A DNA stretch of 44,716 bases from Sphingobium quisquiliarum P25. GTDB taxonomy: Bacteria; Pseudomonadota; Alphaproteobacteria; Sphingomonadales; Sphingomonadaceae. Where the stretch lies: contig NZ_ATHO01000143.1 of assembly GCF_000445065.1 (NCBI RefSeq), forward strand, positions 1 to 44,716. Reading direction: 5' to 3'. Under the pieces are notes generated by a model. That model did no database searches, was not told the DNA's origin, and saw only the letters and a list, made by a program, of their open reading frames with translations. A program made the position numbers and the translations under genes. Positions 24,350-31,980 of this stretch are shown here, piece after piece (within the stretch, counting starts at the first letter, position 1; every line of letters begins with the position of its first letter).

Positions 24350-25113
24350 CCCCGCGCCCCTGCGATCGCGTCCGGCTCGCGGGTGACGGGCGTCGCCTCC
24401 TCTTCCAGCGGCGCGGTGACATTATAGCGCTGCAAGACAAGACCGCCGTTGCGGCCATGCGCGGGGTCGTAGCGATAGTCGGTGATCGCGCAGTTCGCGA
24501 CATCGCCCGCCCGGTCGATCTCCAATATGCCCGCTTCGTCCAGCCCTTCGATGATGTAGCGCATGCACAGCACCACGACCTGATGCGTGAAGATCATCAC
24601 CCGCTGCCCCGCATAGTGCAGCGATATCGTGTCCATCACCGACCGCAGGCGCAGGATGACGTCGCACCAGCTTTCTCCGCCGGGGGAGCGATGATAGAAT
24701 TTGCCCAGCATCCGCCGGAATTCCGCCTGCGCGGGCTCCAGCCTGTGGATGCCGCTGGTCGTCAGCCCGTCGAGGATGCCGAATTCCTTTTCCCGCAGCC
24801 TTTCGTCGAAGCAGATCGGCTCGTCCGCAGGCGCGCCCCCTGCCTCGCGGAACAGTTGCGCGGTCTGGAAGGCGCGCAGATAGGGGGAGGAGAGCAGCAC
24901 TTGCGGCCTCTCATCCTCCGCCCCGCTCGCGAACCAGTGGCCAAGCGCGCGCGCCTGGTCCCGGCCAAGCCCGCTCAAGGGCACGTCGGCATCGCGCACC
25001 GACAGCGCGATCCGGTCCGCCTGCGCCTCCGTCGCTGCGTCGCGGGCCACATTCCCGGCGCTCTGGCCATGACGGACGATGATAAGCTGGCTTGGCCAAT
25101 GGAGGGATTGCAC
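24346..25113 (-). CDS. Histidine phosphatase family protein (phosphoglycerate mutase-like)
   Basis: 255 residues, GTG start. The phosphohistidine motif is IIVRHGQSAGN (catalytic His15) and the second His is in IFTHQVV; DERLREKEFGILDGLT and SPYLRAFQTAQLF are typical of the cobC/GpmB branch. Substrate unknown; sugar phosphates or nucleotides are possible. It sits upstream of nnrD in a two-gene operon, an arrangement whose meaning is not evident. The 374-bp gap upstream must hold its promoter. Confidence 0.85.
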   Translation of the reverse strand: MQSLHWPSQLIIVRHGQSAGNVARDAATEAQADRIALSVRDADVPLSGLGRDQARALGHWFASGAEDERPQVLLSSPYLRAFQTAQLFREAGGAPADEPICFDERLREKEFGILDGLTTSGIHRLEPAQAEFRRMLGKFYHRSPGGESWCDVILRLRSVMDTISLHYAGQRVMIFTHQVVVLCMRYIIEGLDEAGILEIDRAGDVANCAITDYRYDPAHGRNGGLVLQRYNVTAPLEEEATPVTREPDAIAGARG

Positions 25114-25487
25114 AGGAAAGATCGCCTTTTTTGCCGGTTTCTGGCAGGAAAACGGTCCCTCGGCGGCTTTGATCCCTGCAATCGCGCGAAACAGGCCGGG
25201 AAGCGGAGGCTGGGCGCCATCCCCGAATTCAAAAGTTAGCGATCATTTTACCTTTGCCGGATAAGCGGTCTTCTTAGAGGCATGCAACCATTTCAGCCCT
25301 TTTCCGGCTTGCTCGACAATGCTTCCACGAGCCGATCGTCATTTGGGGATGGGCGAAAAGCATATTGTCCGTGGAATCGGGTCATTGGGCTGAATCCAGC
25401 GGCTGCCGAACAGGCGAGATGTATGGGGACCCGCGCCTGAATGGCTGAGTTCACGCCGTCATCTCATGATATGGAGACGTTGCGGGG
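25114..25487. other. Intergenic gap between divergent operons
   Basis: This 374-bp stretch separates the histidine phosphatase (minus) from the GT8-like gene (plus) and marks the left edge of the glycan cluster. It contains a T-rich run (CCTTTTTTGCC, near 25128) close to the phosphatase start. I saw no ORF, RNA gene, transposon end or consensus EcfG site. Confidence 0.4.
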
Positions 25488-26471
25488 ATGTGGCCGGAGA
25501 TTGCATGGCGCCTGAAGCGCGCGACCTACAACCATCTGTGCGAAGCGATATTCAGCACTCGGCCCATATGCTCCAGCGACGATGGCGTCATCATATTCTC
25601 GATGATCGGCACCGGGGTCATGATCCCCTATATGGTGGCCGCGAAATCGCTGCATCATCATCTCAGGCGGGGGCGTTTCGTCATCCTGGATGACGGCACC
25701 CTGACCGGGCGCGATCGCTCGCTTCTGCGCCGCCATCTGGATGATCCGGTCATCCTGTCGATCAAGGATGTCGATGTCGGCCCCTGCCCGCGCGGCGGGA
25801 CCTGGGAGCGTTTGCTGACCATTCTGGACATGGCGGCCGGCAACTACATCATCCAGCTCGATTCAGACACCGTCACCACAGGCCCCATTCCCCATGTCGA
25901 GGCAGCTATCGCCGCCAACGCAAGCTTCACCCTGCTCGGCGCTGAAACGCGGGTCGATAGCATCCTGGATGCCGGGGAATTTGAGCGGCGGTTTTTCCCC
26001 GGAGGATCGCCCTCTGAGGAGGACCGGACGGGCCATATTCAGGGTGCGACCGAATCCCTCCTGACCCGGCTGGAAATTCCGGGCCTGGAACGCCCGCGCT
26101 ACGTGCGGGGCTGCTCAGGTTTCGCCGGTTTCGCCCGTGGGCAGAACCGCGCGCTGGCAACCGCCTTTTCGCGGGCGATGAGCGCCATGCTGGGTCAGGC
26201 GCGATGGCGCGAATGGGGCACCGAACAGGTCACGTCCAACTTCGTGGTCGCCAATGATGCCAATGCCGTGGCGCTGCCATCCGGCCTCTATGTCAACTAT
26301 TGGGGAGAACCCATCGCCGAAGACGTGCGATTTCTGCACTTCATCGGCACCTATCGCTGGCACAAATTCACCTATTTGCAGCGGTCGCTGGCGGCGATCC
26401 GGTCACTGGACCGGACCGGCAGGCGTCCCCTGCCAACAGGTCAGGCGGCCGGAGACATTTCGCCCATTTGA
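25488..26471 (+). CDS. GT8-like glycosyltransferase
   Basis: 327 residues, no signal peptide or clear membrane helix, so cytoplasmic. A GT-A fold is indicated by the DxD motif Asp125-Ser-Asp127 (IIQLDSDTVT), preceded by a beta-alpha-beta sugar-nucleotide region (VIIFSMIGTG). A C-terminal HFIG (His284-Gly287) resembles the HxxGxxK of family GT8, and GTEQ at 244-247 may be catalytic. The acceptor and donor are unknown. It is the left gene of a polysaccharide/envelope cluster and converges on the flippase with a 6-bp gap. Confidence 0.7.
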   Translation: MWPEIAWRLKRATYNHLCEAIFSTRPICSSDDGVIIFSMIGTGVMIPYMVAAKSLHHHLRRGRFVILDDGTLTGRDRSLLRRHLDDPVILSIKDVDVGPCPRGGTWERLLTILDMAAGNYIIQLDSDTVTTGPIPHVEAAIAANASFTLLGAETRVDSILDAGEFERRFFPGGSPSEEDRTGHIQGATESLLTRLEIPGLERPRYVRGCSGFAGFARGQNRALATAFSRAMSAMLGQARWREWGTEQVTSNFVVANDANAVALPSGLYVNYWGEPIAEDVRFLHFIGTYRWHKFTYLQRSLAAIRSLDRTGRRPLPTGQAAGDISPI

Positions 26472-26477
26472 TCCGGC

Positions 26478-27968
26478 TCAACCGGCGGTTTTGAGCGGGA
26501 GAGGCCTGCCTCGCAGCATTGCGAGCAGTTCGTCCAATGTTTCGCGCGCGCAGATGAACAGCGACACTCCATAAATAATCACGCCTGCCGAGACGAGCAG
26601 CCCCAGCCTGGCCGCAACCGGCAAGGGTGGAAGCATGAGACCCAGGACATGCACCGCCAGCGCCATCGGCAGGGAAGCGCACAGCGAAGGGAGGATCACG
26701 CCCGCGAAACTCGCCGGGCGCAGGCCTATGGCTGGCGCCGCAATCCGAATGGTCGCCAGTGTCAGAAGCAGAATCCCCGCCCCCCAGGCCACGGCAAGTC
26801 CCATGACGCCCATCCGCACGCCGATCAGAAACGACGCGGGCATCAATAGTGCGCCGATCGCCGATATGGTCGCGGTAAGGCGTGGCAATCCGATGGCGTT
26901 GAGAGCCGGGCTGAACAATACCTGCAATGCGTAGCAAGGCATGGAGAGGGCGAGGATCGACACCAGGGGCGCCATCCCCAGCCATTTCGATCCGAACAGC
27001 AGTTCGACCAGAGGCGCGGCAACGACCGCCATGCCCAGATAGAGCGGACAGGCGATCAGGAGGATCAGCCGGGCTGCCCGCCTGAAGGACCGGCCAAGCA
27101 GCACCTTGTCCGACTGCATGCGCGCATAGGCGGGAAACGCTACCTCGTTGAGAGGAGGAATGAAGCGCGACATGAAAATCTGCGTCAGGAACAACGCCTC
27201 GGCATACAGGCCCAGTTCATGGGCTCCAAGAAAGCGCCCGCCGATCAATATATCGGACTGGCTCTGGATCATGATGAGCAGTTGAGAGCCCAGCAGCGCC
27301 ATGCCGAAGGCGATCATCTGGCCGGTTCCACGAAAATCGAAGCTCGGCCATATGAAAAAGCGCGTCACGATCACATTGCCGGCCGCCTTGGCCCAGAAGC
27401 CGACCAGGGGCGCTATGACCAATGTCCAGACGCCCCAGCCCAGCAACGCGCCCGTCAATGCGGTCAATGCGGCGATCAGGGCGGTGACGATGTTGACGAT
27501 GGCGGAGCGCCTGAAATCGAGGCTGCGGCCGATCAGCACTTCGGGCAGGGAGATGAAGGGCGTGCTGAGATAGATGAGGGCCTGCACCCGCAGGAGGTCC
27601 GCGACCATCGGCTGACCGTAATAATCAGCCGCGACGCCCGCGAGCGTCAACTGCGCCAGCGCAAGGCCCAAATTGAGCACGAGCATCAGGCCAAAGGCCT
27701 GACGCACCTGCTTGGCTTCGAGCGAGGGCGCCTGAACCAGCGCGCTCACCAGGCCATAGCCGTTCATGAAGCTCATGAAGTTCAGGACGACCTGAGTCAT
27801 CGCGAACAGGCCATAGTCGGCCGGATCGAGCAGGCGCACCACGATCAGGGTGCAGGTCCAGGAAACGACCTGGCTGATGATCTGGCTGCCCGATCGCCAG
27901 AAAACGGCGCTGCGGATGCGGCCGCCGAAATTGCTGTCATCGATCCGCGCGTCGCTTAAATCCTGCAT
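26478..27968 (-). CDS. Polysaccharide flippase, MOP superfamily (Wzx-like)
   Basis: 496 residues from ATG 27968 (GAAGGGCGC upstream); the frame is open to an ATG at 27989 with a weaker ribosome binding site. About twelve to fourteen hydrophobic segments fill the protein, starting SAVFWRSGSQIISQVVSWT and LLDPADYGLFAMT, the N-terminal signature of the oligosaccharide flippase group. Such proteins move undecaprenyl-diphosphate-linked glycans from the cytoplasmic to the periplasmic face of the inner membrane. The glycan is unknown, but the neighbouring transferases and the HAD-UbiA fusion point to an envelope polysaccharide. Confidence 0.86.
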   Translation of the reverse strand: MQDLSDARIDDSNFGGRIRSAVFWRSGSQIISQVVSWTCTLIVVRLLDPADYGLFAMTQVVLNFMSFMNGYGLVSALVQAPSLEAKQVRQAFGLMLVLNLGLALAQLTLAGVAADYYGQPMVADLLRVQALIYLSTPFISLPEVLIGRSLDFRRSAIVNIVTALIAALTALTGALLGWGVWTLVIAPLVGFWAKAAGNVIVTRFFIWPSFDFRGTGQMIAFGMALLGSQLLIMIQSQSDILIGGRFLGAHELGLYAEALFLTQIFMSRFIPPLNEVAFPAYARMQSDKVLLGRSFRRAARLILLIACPLYLGMAVVAAPLVELLFGSKWLGMAPLVSILALSMPCYALQVLFSPALNAIGLPRLTATISAIGALLMPASFLIGVRMGVMGLAVAWGAGILLLTLATIRIAAPAIGLRPASFAGVILPSLCASLPMALAVHVLGLMLPPLPVAARLGLLVSAGVIIYGVSLFICARETLDELLAMLRGRPLPLKTAG

Positions 27969-28179
27969 GCGCCCTTCTGCTTTCAACATGATGATGCGAT
28001 ATCCCGCGCCGCGGCGGACAGCTCGAAGCAGACTAGCTAAAGCCCAATGCTAAGGGTTTGGTTAAGGCAGCGGCGGCAGCGCAGCTCGCCTGGGCGGGAC
28101 GGTAAAGGAAAATCAATCCTTCGCCATCAGGATCGATGGTTCCCGCAACCCTCGCAACATATGAGCCCGTGGATCAACG

Positions 28180-29733
28180 ATGCAGTCCAGGCGATTTCCC
28201 GTTCCGGCAGAGCGCATGCGCGTTTGGGCGATCCTTGCCCTGCTGATCACGCTGGCATTCCTGCCAGTGCTTCTGAACCCCATACCGGGGCTTGCGGATC
28301 TGCCCAATCATATCGCGCGCCACCATGTCATGTTCCATCACGGCAGCGGAGGCATGCTCGACCACTATTTCGATGTCCAGTGGCGCTGGATCGGCAATCT
28401 GGGCGTCGATCTTCCCGTCATGCTGCTCATGCAGTGGCTTGATGCGGAGACGGCGACGCGTGCCGCCGTGTCGTTCATCGCCCCACTGACGGCCGCCGCG
28501 ATCCTGCTCCTGTCGCGCGTGGCCCACGGCCGCATAAGCGCCAGCGCGATGCTGGCCCTGCCGCTGGTTTTCCATCAGGCCTATATGTACGGCTTCGTCA
28601 ACTATTGCCTGAGCGTCGCCCTGGCCCTGCTGGTGTTCGCCGCCTATCTCGCCCGCCCGCCCGAAACGGTGCGCGGGGCACTGCTGTTCGCGCTCGCGGC
28701 GCTGCTCGTATGGACGGCTCATCTGGGCGGATGGGCCGTGCTGCTGGTGGTGGCAGGCTGCGCCGAGCTTGTGCGCGTGCGGGGGCTTCGCGATATCGCC
28801 GCCAGTGCGCGCCGCCTGCTGCCGCTGGCCCTGCCTCTCGTTCCGCTGCTGATGTGGCGCGGCGCGTCCGGCGGCCCTGCCTTCAGCTACAGCGACCAGC
28901 ATCTGCTCTGGGGCAAGTTCATGAGCTTCGCCGCCGTGCTCAAGGGCTGGTCCCGCTATCCCGATCTGGCGATGACCGGAGCGATCGGCGTGCTCGCGCT
29001 GCTGGCCTTCGCCTGGGCAGGCGGCCGCCGCGCCGATGCCAGGCTGCTCGCCGCCGGTCTCGGCATCTCCTTCCTGTCGGTCATCATGCCGACCAAGGTT
29101 CTGGGCAGCTGGGGCGCCGATTTCCGATTGGCCCCTGTCGGCGTCATACTGGTGCTGCTCTCCATCACGCCAGCGGCGCAGCCCCGGCGTGAGCGGCTCC
29201 TGTTCGCCGCCGGTGCCCTGCTGTTCGCGGTGCGGGTAGTTGGCATATCGGCAAGCTGGCATCGTGCCGGGACCGTGCTGGAACAGCGCTTGCGCATCCT
29301 GGACGATGTCCCGCGGGGCAGCCGCATGGGCTTCATCGCGGTTCATTCCGACTGCCGCACACCATGGGTTCTCAATCCCGACCGCAAGCTGCCGGGGCTC
29401 GTCATTCCTCGCCGCGATGCCTTCACCAACACCATGTTCAAGGTGGACGGCTCCGACCTGATGACCATCCGCGATCCCGGGGATCGTGCCCGCTGGTTCG
29501 ACCTGTCGGAGGATGTCGAGGCCGTCTGCCCCGCCGGCAAGGTGGATCAGGCTGCACTGGCGGAGCGTGTCCGGGACATGGCGAACGACGATTTCCAGAC
29601 CATCTGGATATGGGGCGTCGCGGCAGACCGGATCGACTTGCCGCCGGGCTACCGGGTCATGGAAGCGAAGGGAAATGATGTGCTGATAGGCCGATCCACA
29701 CAACATCGACCCCATCAGCCCGGCAGATCATAG
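28180..29733 (+). CDS. Unrecognised multi-pass membrane protein, GT-C-like
   Basis: 517 residues with about ten hydrophobic segments between residues 15 and 360 and a soluble C-terminal domain of about 150. After the first helix the loop reads GLADLPNHIARHH, with Asp40 at the place where GT-C glycosyltransferases carry a catalytic acidic residue. The C-terminal domain is rich in Asp/Arg and could be periplasmic. GT-C enzymes transfer sugars from polyprenyl-phosphate donors outside the membrane, which fits the neighbouring SMR carrier and UbiA fusion. I cannot name a family; the call is by topology and context. A leader of 190 bp separates it from the divergent flippase gene. Confidence 0.7.
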   Translation: MQSRRFPVPAERMRVWAILALLITLAFLPVLLNPIPGLADLPNHIARHHVMFHHGSGGMLDHYFDVQWRWIGNLGVDLPVMLLMQWLDAETATRAAVSFIAPLTAAAILLLSRVAHGRISASAMLALPLVFHQAYMYGFVNYCLSVALALLVFAAYLARPPETVRGALLFALAALLVWTAHLGGWAVLLVVAGCAELVRVRGLRDIAASARRLLPLALPLVPLLMWRGASGGPAFSYSDQHLLWGKFMSFAAVLKGWSRYPDLAMTGAIGVLALLAFAWAGGRRADARLLAAGLGISFLSVIMPTKVLGSWGADFRLAPVGVILVLLSITPAAQPRRERLLFAAGALLFAVRVVGISASWHRAGTVLEQRLRILDDVPRGSRMGFIAVHSDCRTPWVLNPDRKLPGLVIPRRDAFTNTMFKVDGSDLMTIRDPGDRARWFDLSEDVEAVCPAGKVDQAALAERVRDMANDDFQTIWIWGVAADRIDLPPGYRVMEAKGNDVLIGRSTQHRPHQPGRS

Positions 29734-29782
29734 CAGCCTGGATTTACCTTATGTTGAGCCGGGCCGGATAGTGGACACATCC

Positions 29783-30151
29783 ATGACGTTCCGCCTTTTC
29801 CTTCTGATTCTCACAAGTGTCAGCCTGTCCGCACTCGCCCAGCTTGCGCTCAAGATGGGCACCACGGCCGCCGCAAGCGCGCGGACGGCGGGCGTCGGCG
29901 GCGAAGTAGGCGGCCTCATCCAGTCGCCCATGGTCCTTGCCGGCCTTGGCCTCTATGGCGTGGGCGCGCTGCTCTGGCTTTTCGTTCTCGGCCGCGCCCC
30001 GCTGTCGCTCGCTTATCCCTTCGTCGGCATGGGCTTCATCCTGACGATGCTCGCCGGGGCTCTGTACCTGGGCGAGGGCGTGAGCGCGGCGCGGGTCGGC
30101 GGCACGTTGCTGATCGCGGCTGGCTGCGTGCTGGTCGCGCGCTCGGCCTGA
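29783..30151 (+). CDS. SMR/EmrE-like small membrane carrier
   Basis: 122 residues with four predicted transmembrane helices, the size and layout of small multidrug resistance and ArnE/ArnF-type proteins (ILTSVSLSALAQLALKMG; LGRAPLSLAYPFVGMGFIL; LYLGEGVSAARVGGTLLIAAGCVLV). The second signature is shared with EmrE, but in envelope clusters such proteins are often proposed to flip lipid-linked monosaccharides. The conserved charge of EmrE (Glu14 in helix 1) is absent: helix 1 is uncharged, which favours the lipid-carrier view. An in-frame GTG at 29771 is an alternative start; neither has a strong ribosome binding site. It lies between the GT-C-like gene and the HAD-UbiA fusion on the same strand. 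Confidence 0.78.
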   Translation: MTFRLFLLILTSVSLSALAQLALKMGTTAAASARTAGVGGEVGGLIQSPMVLAGLGLYGVGALLWLFVLGRAPLSLAYPFVGMGFILTMLAGALYLGEGVSAARVGGTLLIAAGCVLVARSA

Positions 30152-30206
30152 CCTGTTGAAGGGGATCGCATGAACCGCCGTCCCGCCACGCAAAGGAGCG
30201 GCCCCG

Positions 30207-31655
30207 ATGCTGCATGAACGCCCCATGGCCGCCACCGAAGCGGTCCCGCTGTTCGTGGATGTGGACGGAACGCTGATACGCGCGGACATCTCGCTGGAAA
30301 GCTTCGTGCGAATTGCGCGGTCCGGCATCGCCGCAATGATGGCCGTCCTTCTGTGGCTGATAGCGGGCCGCGCCGCCGCCAAGACGATGGCGGCAAGGCG
30401 CGACCGGATCGACGCCGCGCGGCTTCCTTATCGTCAGGAAGTGCTCGGCCTTATCGAGGAAGCGAAGGCCGATGGCCGCCCCGTCATCCTGGCGAGCGCA
30501 AGTCACTGGCGCCATATCCGCTGCATCGCCGATCATCTGCAACTATCCGGCCCGATCATCGCGACGCGCGGCCGCGCCAATCTCAAGGGCAGCGCCAAGC
30601 TGGCTGCGATCCGCGCGCGCATCGGTCCCGATGCGCCGTTCGATTATGTGGGCGACAGCCGCGCCGACTGCTGCCTGTGGCGGGAGGCGCGGCAGGGCTG
30701 GTCAGTCGGCCATGTCCCGCCGCGATCGGCGGTGGAACGTCTCGGCGGCCCTCGCCCCGGCCTGGCGCGCGCGCTGGTAAAGGCCATGCGGCCGCATCAA
30801 TGGGCCAAGAACGCGCTCGTTCTCGTCCCCGCCTTCACATCGGGGGCGTTCACCAGGCCTGCCGCGCTGCTGACGGCCATTGCTGCCGCGCTGCTCATGT
30901 CGCTGATCGCCTCGTCCATCTACCTTCTGAACGATATGCTCGACATCGATTCCGATCGCGCGCACCGGACCAAATGGAAGCGGCCCCTCGCCCACGGCGA
31001 TCTCTCGATCCCCGCCGCGCTGGGCCTGTCGCTCGCGCTGGCGGGCACGGGCCTTATTGGGGGCTGGATCCTGGGCGGGACGAAGCTGACCTTCTGGCTG
31101 CTCGTCTATATGGCGATCACGACTGCCTATTCCTTCCGCCTGAAGGCAGTGATGGTCGGCGACGCCATCGTCCTTGCCTCGCTCTACACGATCCGCATCT
31201 GGATCGGAGCCATTGCGATCGGCGTGCCGCTCAGCTTCTGGCTGCTCCTCTTCTCGGTGTTCCTGTTCCTCAGCCTCGCCTATCTCAAGCGCTATATCGA
31301 AATGCGCGAGGCCATCGATCCGAACCGCCTGCTGAGCGGGCGCGGCTATGTCGGCGGCGATCTGGACGTGGTGATGATGTCGGGGATTTCCGCCGGCATG
31401 GTCGCAATCCTCGTGCTCGCTCTCTTCGCCCACGATCCTGAGACGGCCGCCCACTATGCCGTTCCCGAACTGCTGTGGCTGCTTTGCCTGCCGCTCATCT
31501 ACTGGCTGAACCGGATCTGGATGATGGCGCGGCGGGGCGAGGTCGAGGGCGATCCTGTCGCCTTCGCGGTCAAGGACCGGCGCAGCATCCTCGTCGGGGC
31601 TTCGATGGCCTGCATCTTTGCCGCCGCGCTCTATGGCCACGCCGCCGCGCCCTGA
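30207..31655 (+). CDS. HAD phosphatase-UbiA prenyltransferase fusion (DPPR synthase-like)
   Basis: 482 residues in two domains. Residues ~15-180 are a HAD phosphatase with all four motifs: DVDGT (18-22, motif I), Ser99 in ASAS, Lys127, and GDSRAD (149-154). Residues ~190-480 are a UbiA prenyltransferase with about nine helices; the Asp-rich motif NDMLDIDSD (242-250) continues as RAHRTKWKRP, and YLKRYIEM, RGYVGGDLD follow. These match decaprenyl-phosphate phosphoribosyltransferase (mycobacterial DPPR synthase, rhizobial NoeC) better than quinone-pathway UbiA. Inferred role: make polyprenyl-phosphoryl-phosphoribose and dephosphorylate it in one protein. AAAGGAG precedes the ATG by 10 bases. Confidence 0.84.
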   Translation: MLHERPMAATEAVPLFVDVDGTLIRADISLESFVRIARSGIAAMMAVLLWLIAGRAAAKTMAARRDRIDAARLPYRQEVLGLIEEAKADGRPVILASASHWRHIRCIADHLQLSGPIIATRGRANLKGSAKLAAIRARIGPDAPFDYVGDSRADCCLWREARQGWSVGHVPPRSAVERLGGPRPGLARALVKAMRPHQWAKNALVLVPAFTSGAFTRPAALLTAIAAALLMSLIASSIYLLNDMLDIDSDRAHRTKWKRPLAHGDLSIPAALGLSLALAGTGLIGGWILGGTKLTFWLLVYMAITTAYSFRLKAVMVGDAIVLASLYTIRIWIGAIAIGVPLSFWLLLFSVFLFLSLAYLKRYIEMREAIDPNRLLSGRGYVGGDLDVVMMSGISAGMVAILVLALFAHDPETAAHYAVPELLWLLCLPLIYWLNRIWMMARRGEVEGDPVAFAVKDRRSILVGASMACIFAAALYGHAAAP

Positions 31656-31804
31656 TGGCGTGCAAGGGGCCGCGAGACAATGCGGACAGGCGCTTTACCC
31701 CGGCCTTGTAACGGGCAGAGATGCGGCGCCTCGCCTGTCATCGGACAGCGAATGAAGCGTTGATTTCTGCGTCTTCCGCACAACTTCGCCGATCCCGGCA
31801 TAAG
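31656..31804. other. Gap between HAD-UbiA gene and tRNA-Glu
   Basis: No ORF is supported. GACAGGCG (31685-31692) and CGCCTGTC (31732-31739) form a perfect 8-bp inverted repeat 39 bases apart, possibly part of the 3' end of the upstream transcript. Confidence 0.35.
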
Positions 31805-31880
31805 TGGTGACCCCTACGGGAATCGAACCCGTGTTTCAGCCGTGAAAGGGCCGCGTCCTAGACCGCTAGACGAAGGGGCC
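31805..31880 (-). tRNA. tRNA-Glu (UUC)
   Basis: Read on the minus strand, the 76 bases fold as a cloverleaf: acceptor GGCCCCT pairs with AGGGGTC, followed by discriminator A and an encoded CCA (TGG at 31805-31807). The anticodon loop is CTTTCAC with UUC. The T-arm contains GGTTCGATTCC. It matches bacterial tRNA-Glu closely. No integrase is nearby, so I do not propose an attachment site. Confidence 0.95.
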
Positions 31881-31921
31881 ACATGCAGTTCCGCTTGGGC
31901 GGCGCTGCGAAGCGAGGGCGG

Positions 31922-31949
31922 CTTTAGGGGGGGAGTTTGCGGCGGTCAA
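31922..31949 (-). promoter_or_regulatory. Promoter of tRNA-Glu
   Basis: On the minus strand TTGACC (31944-31949) and CTAAAG (31922-31927) lie 16 bases apart, 42 bases before the tRNA start. TTGAC at -35 is typical of stable-RNA promoters in alphaproteobacteria; the -10 is a weaker match. Confidence 0.4.
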
Positions 31950-31980
31950 CCCCCTTGGCGAAGGAAAATGACAGGATCGT

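Noticed and set aside
28174..29715. 513-codon minus-strand ORF opposite the GT-C-like gene
   Set aside because: The product would be a His/Gln/Arg-rich chain without hydrophobic segments or a domain; the plus strand encodes a well-formed membrane protein.
31805..31880. tRNA-Glu as an integration site for the neighbouring glycan cluster
   Set aside because: No integrase, no repeated tRNA 3' fragment and no drop in GC at the cluster edge.
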